Below, one piece after another: positions 62,608 through 64,000 of a DNA stretch of 64,000 bases (its first letter is position 1; each line of letters opens with the position of its first letter). The position numbers and the translations under genes were made by a program. The notes under the pieces were generated by a model. That model worked only from the letters and a program-made list of their open reading frames with translations. It was not told the origin of the DNA and searched no databases. Source of the DNA: Cucumibacter marinus DSM 18995 (GTDB lineage: Bacteria; Pseudomonadota; Alphaproteobacteria; Rhizobiales; Devosiaceae). Location: positions 124,001-188,000 of the forward strand of contig NZ_AUCR01000002.1 of assembly GCF_000429865.1 (NCBI RefSeq), written 5' to 3'.

Positions 62608-62643
62608 AGGCGCGGCCGGAACAGGAATGTCCCGGCCGCGCCT
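62608..62643. terminator. Bidirectional stem-loop between convergent genes
   Basis: AGGCGCGGCCGG (62608-62619) and CCGGCCGCGCCT (62632-62643) form a perfect 12-base-pair stem with a 12-base loop, between tctA and the convergent secreted-protein gene. No T-run is present on either strand, so it is a transcript end or decay barrier rather than a classic terminator. Confidence 0.65.
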
Positions 62644-62655
62644 CAGCCTATGCAA

Positions 62656-63162
62656 TCAACAGGGGTCGATGCGGACCGACACCTGGCCGAATGTGCAGGA
62701 CGAGCCGATCCGGCACTGGCCGGTTCCGATCGGGTCATCGGCATTGAGCGGGTCATAATCCACAATCGAGAAGCGCAGGGTCTGGCCGGTTGGCCGGATT
62801 TGCATGGAACAGGTGAAGCTGTTGTTGCACTTGCCCGTTGTTCCGGTCGTCGTCTCGGTAATGCGCGGGTCGGGCAACCGGCCCGGCTGGTCCCAGAGGT
62901 CGCCATCTGCTGCCCGATCCGCCACGGTGAAGGAGGCGGTGACGCAGGACGGCAAGGCGGACACCGGCGGCTGCGAATCTGCCTGTGAACTGCTCGAAGA
63001 GGAGGAGGACCGGTTGGACGAACCCTGCGATGTCGATGGCTTGGGCGCCGGTTCTTCGGGCCGGAAGATCAGGTCCTGCGCTATCACCGGCGGTGCGGCC
63101 GATACGGCAATGGCTGCAGCGGCAAACAGGGCGAGAATGCGCGGCATAGCGGTCATGATCAT
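62656..63162 (-). CDS. Secreted Ser-rich, Cys-containing protein, function unknown
   Basis: A 168-residue protein. Signal peptide ILALFAAAAIAVSAAPPVIA. Then a proline/serine linker (RSSSSSSSSQADSQPP) and a compact C-terminal domain of about 95 residues with six Cys (SCVTAS, GKCNNSFTCSM, GQCRIGSSC, ending DPC), likely disulfide-bonded in the periplasm. I do not recognise the family. Its ATG overlaps the stop of the next gene upstream (63159-63162), so both are one transcript, consistent with a cell-envelope role. Confidence 0.7.
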   Translation of the reverse strand: MIMTAMPRILALFAAAAIAVSAAPPVIAQDLIFRPEEPAPKPSTSQGSSNRSSSSSSSSQADSQPPVSALPSCVTASFTVADRAADGDLWDQPGRLPDPRITETTTGTTGKCNNSFTCSMQIRPTGQTLRFSIVDYDPLNADDPIGTGQCRIGSSCTFGQVSVRIDPC

Positions 63163-64000
63163 TCCCCCGTCTCGATGCGGCCGTCTTCAACCAGCAGGGC
63201 CAGGGCCCGGCGTGTTCCCGGTCCGAAACTCGCATCAATGGCGCCGCGATAATAGTTTTCCGCGCGCAGGATGCGCTGCAGACTTTCTCGGGTTGGACGG
63301 CTGAGCGCCGAGGCATCCTGGGACAGTGCCTCGAGCAGCGCCTGGCGGTCATCGAGATCGTCCTGACCGAACCCTGCCAGGGCATCCGCGATCAGATCGG
63401 CCGCCTTTTCCGGGTCGCTGGTGATGCCGTTGCCACGGTCGATCATCCAGCCGTAATTGTAGGCCGCGAGCGCGTTGCCCTGGGTGATGGCCTTTTCATA
63501 CAGCGTCACCGCTTTGGGGATATCGCGGTCCACTCCAAGCCCTTCCGCATAGAGAAAGGCGAGATTGCCCGCGGCCCGATCGTCGTCGAGATCGGTTGCG
63601 AGTTCGAGCCAGTTGGCAGCGTCGGCATAGGCCTTTTTGCCCAGCGCAGTGCGCGCATGTTCGAGATAGGTGGCGATCTGTTCGGCGCTGGAACCGGTGT
63701 CGGGATCTTGCGTGCTATCGGGACCCTGCGCACCATCGACCGCATCCTGCGGCTCGTCCTCTGCGATATTCGCGATCCGGGTCACGGTTTCAGGTTCTTC
63801 GGCGGTGGTTGCCGGTGTGTCCGGTTCCGGTGTGGCCGGCAATTGGGGCGAAGTCACCGGTTTGGCCAGCGCCGCCTCGGCAAAGCCGGCATAGGCGCTG
63901 TCGGGATACTCGGACAGGAACAGTTCCCAGGCCGCGGTGGTGTTGATCTTGAGCGCGGCGGAAAAGGCGAGCTCGTCGGAGGCTTCGTCCTCGATCACCG
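63159..64000 (-). CDS. Sel1-repeat/peptidoglycan-binding protein (N-terminus outside window)
   Basis: The visible part is about 280 residues; the frame is open to the window edge. AWELFLSEYPDSAYAGFAEAAL is a segment common in rhizobial caspase-like or repeat proteins. An acidic Pro/Thr-rich linker follows (about 50 residues), then two Sel1-like helical repeats (AAGNLAFLYAEGLGVDRD and AAYNYGWMIDRGNGITSD). A C-terminal peptidoglycan-binding-like segment closes it (RILRAENYYRGAIDASFGPG). A protease-like N-terminal domain is possible but not visible. Overlaps the secreted-protein gene by 4 bases. Confidence 0.7.
   Translation of the reverse strand, partial: VIEDEASDELAFSAALKINTTAAWELFLSEYPDSAYAGFAEAALAKPVTSPQLPATPEPDTPATTAEEPETVTRIANIAEDEPQDAVDGAQGPDSTQDPDTGSSAEQIATYLEHARTALGKKAYADAANWLELATDLDDDRAAGNLAFLYAEGLGVDRDIPKAVTLYEKAITQGNALAAYNYGWMIDRGNGITSDPEKAADLIADALAGFGQDDLDDRQALLEALSQDASALSRPTRESLQRILRAENYYRGAIDASFGPGTRRALALLVEDGRIETGE

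Overview
The window looks like a chromosomal segment of a GC-rich alphaproteobacterium, most likely Hyphomicrobiales (Devosia/Pelagibacterium-like). The reasons are the rhizobial-type L-rhamnose locus (rhaI-rhaD divergent from rhaRSTPQUK), the tRNA-Met sequence, many ABC and TTT importers, and tightly packed operons with ATGA overlaps. This placement is an inference; no 16S or marker gene is present.

Layout. (i) 1-6954: a GntR-led catabolic operon on the minus strand (YCII protein, Ldh2-type dehydrogenase, Rid-family protein, FAA hydrolase, cupin), divergent from an NMT1/SsuABC-type importer, probably one uptake-and-catabolism regulon for an unidentified small molecule. (ii) 7495-7571: elongator tRNA-Met with its promoter, followed by two tandem structured repeats whose stems covary. 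(iii) 7919-11952: a visibly AT-richer four-gene minus-strand island. It encodes a two-domain class III nucleotide cyclase, a ubiquitin-E2-like Cys-rich protein, a cyclic-nucleotide-binding four-TM protein and a PycC-like single-domain cyclase. This is a Pycsar-type anti-phage system with two extra genes I do not recognise as part of any described Pycsar operon, and it is the most interesting part of the window.

(iv) 12178-13948: WYL regulator and epoxide-hydrolase-like enzyme, divergent across a palindromic operator. (v) 13951-21851: amino-sugar (GlcNAc-type) uptake and catabolism: sugar ABC importer, ROK kinase, GntR/UTRA regulator, SIS protein, divergent NagA, no NagB. (vi) 21868-29690: BrkB and AI-2E membrane proteins, CBS protein, stand-alone LigD polymerase, DUF3008, and an exported protein plus DUF1501/DUF1800 unit. 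(vii) 29968-34575: SulP transporter, UspA, cold-shock protein with a clear terminator, small membrane protein, AlkB, cupin-like protein. (viii) 34644-41068: AraC regulator and dipeptide/opine-type ABC importer. (ix) 41412-43280: Kef-type antiporter.

(x) 43299-56155: complete L-rhamnose regulon (transport, mutarotase, isomerase, kinase, bifunctional aldolase/dehydrogenase, DeoR repressor with a long inverted operator), extended by an LldD-type lactate oxidase and an SDR. The pathway can be read through from rhamnose to DHAP and pyruvate. (xi) 56162-62561: tripartite tricarboxylate transporter TctCBA, divergent from a TctDE two-component system that carries an orphan periplasmic binding protein. 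(xii) 62656-64000: secreted Ser-rich protein and the C-terminal part of a repeat/peptidoglycan-binding protein that runs off the window.

No insertion sequence, integrase, CRISPR array, rRNA or replication origin was seen. All family calls are from reading translated sequence and motifs by eye; no database search was possible.
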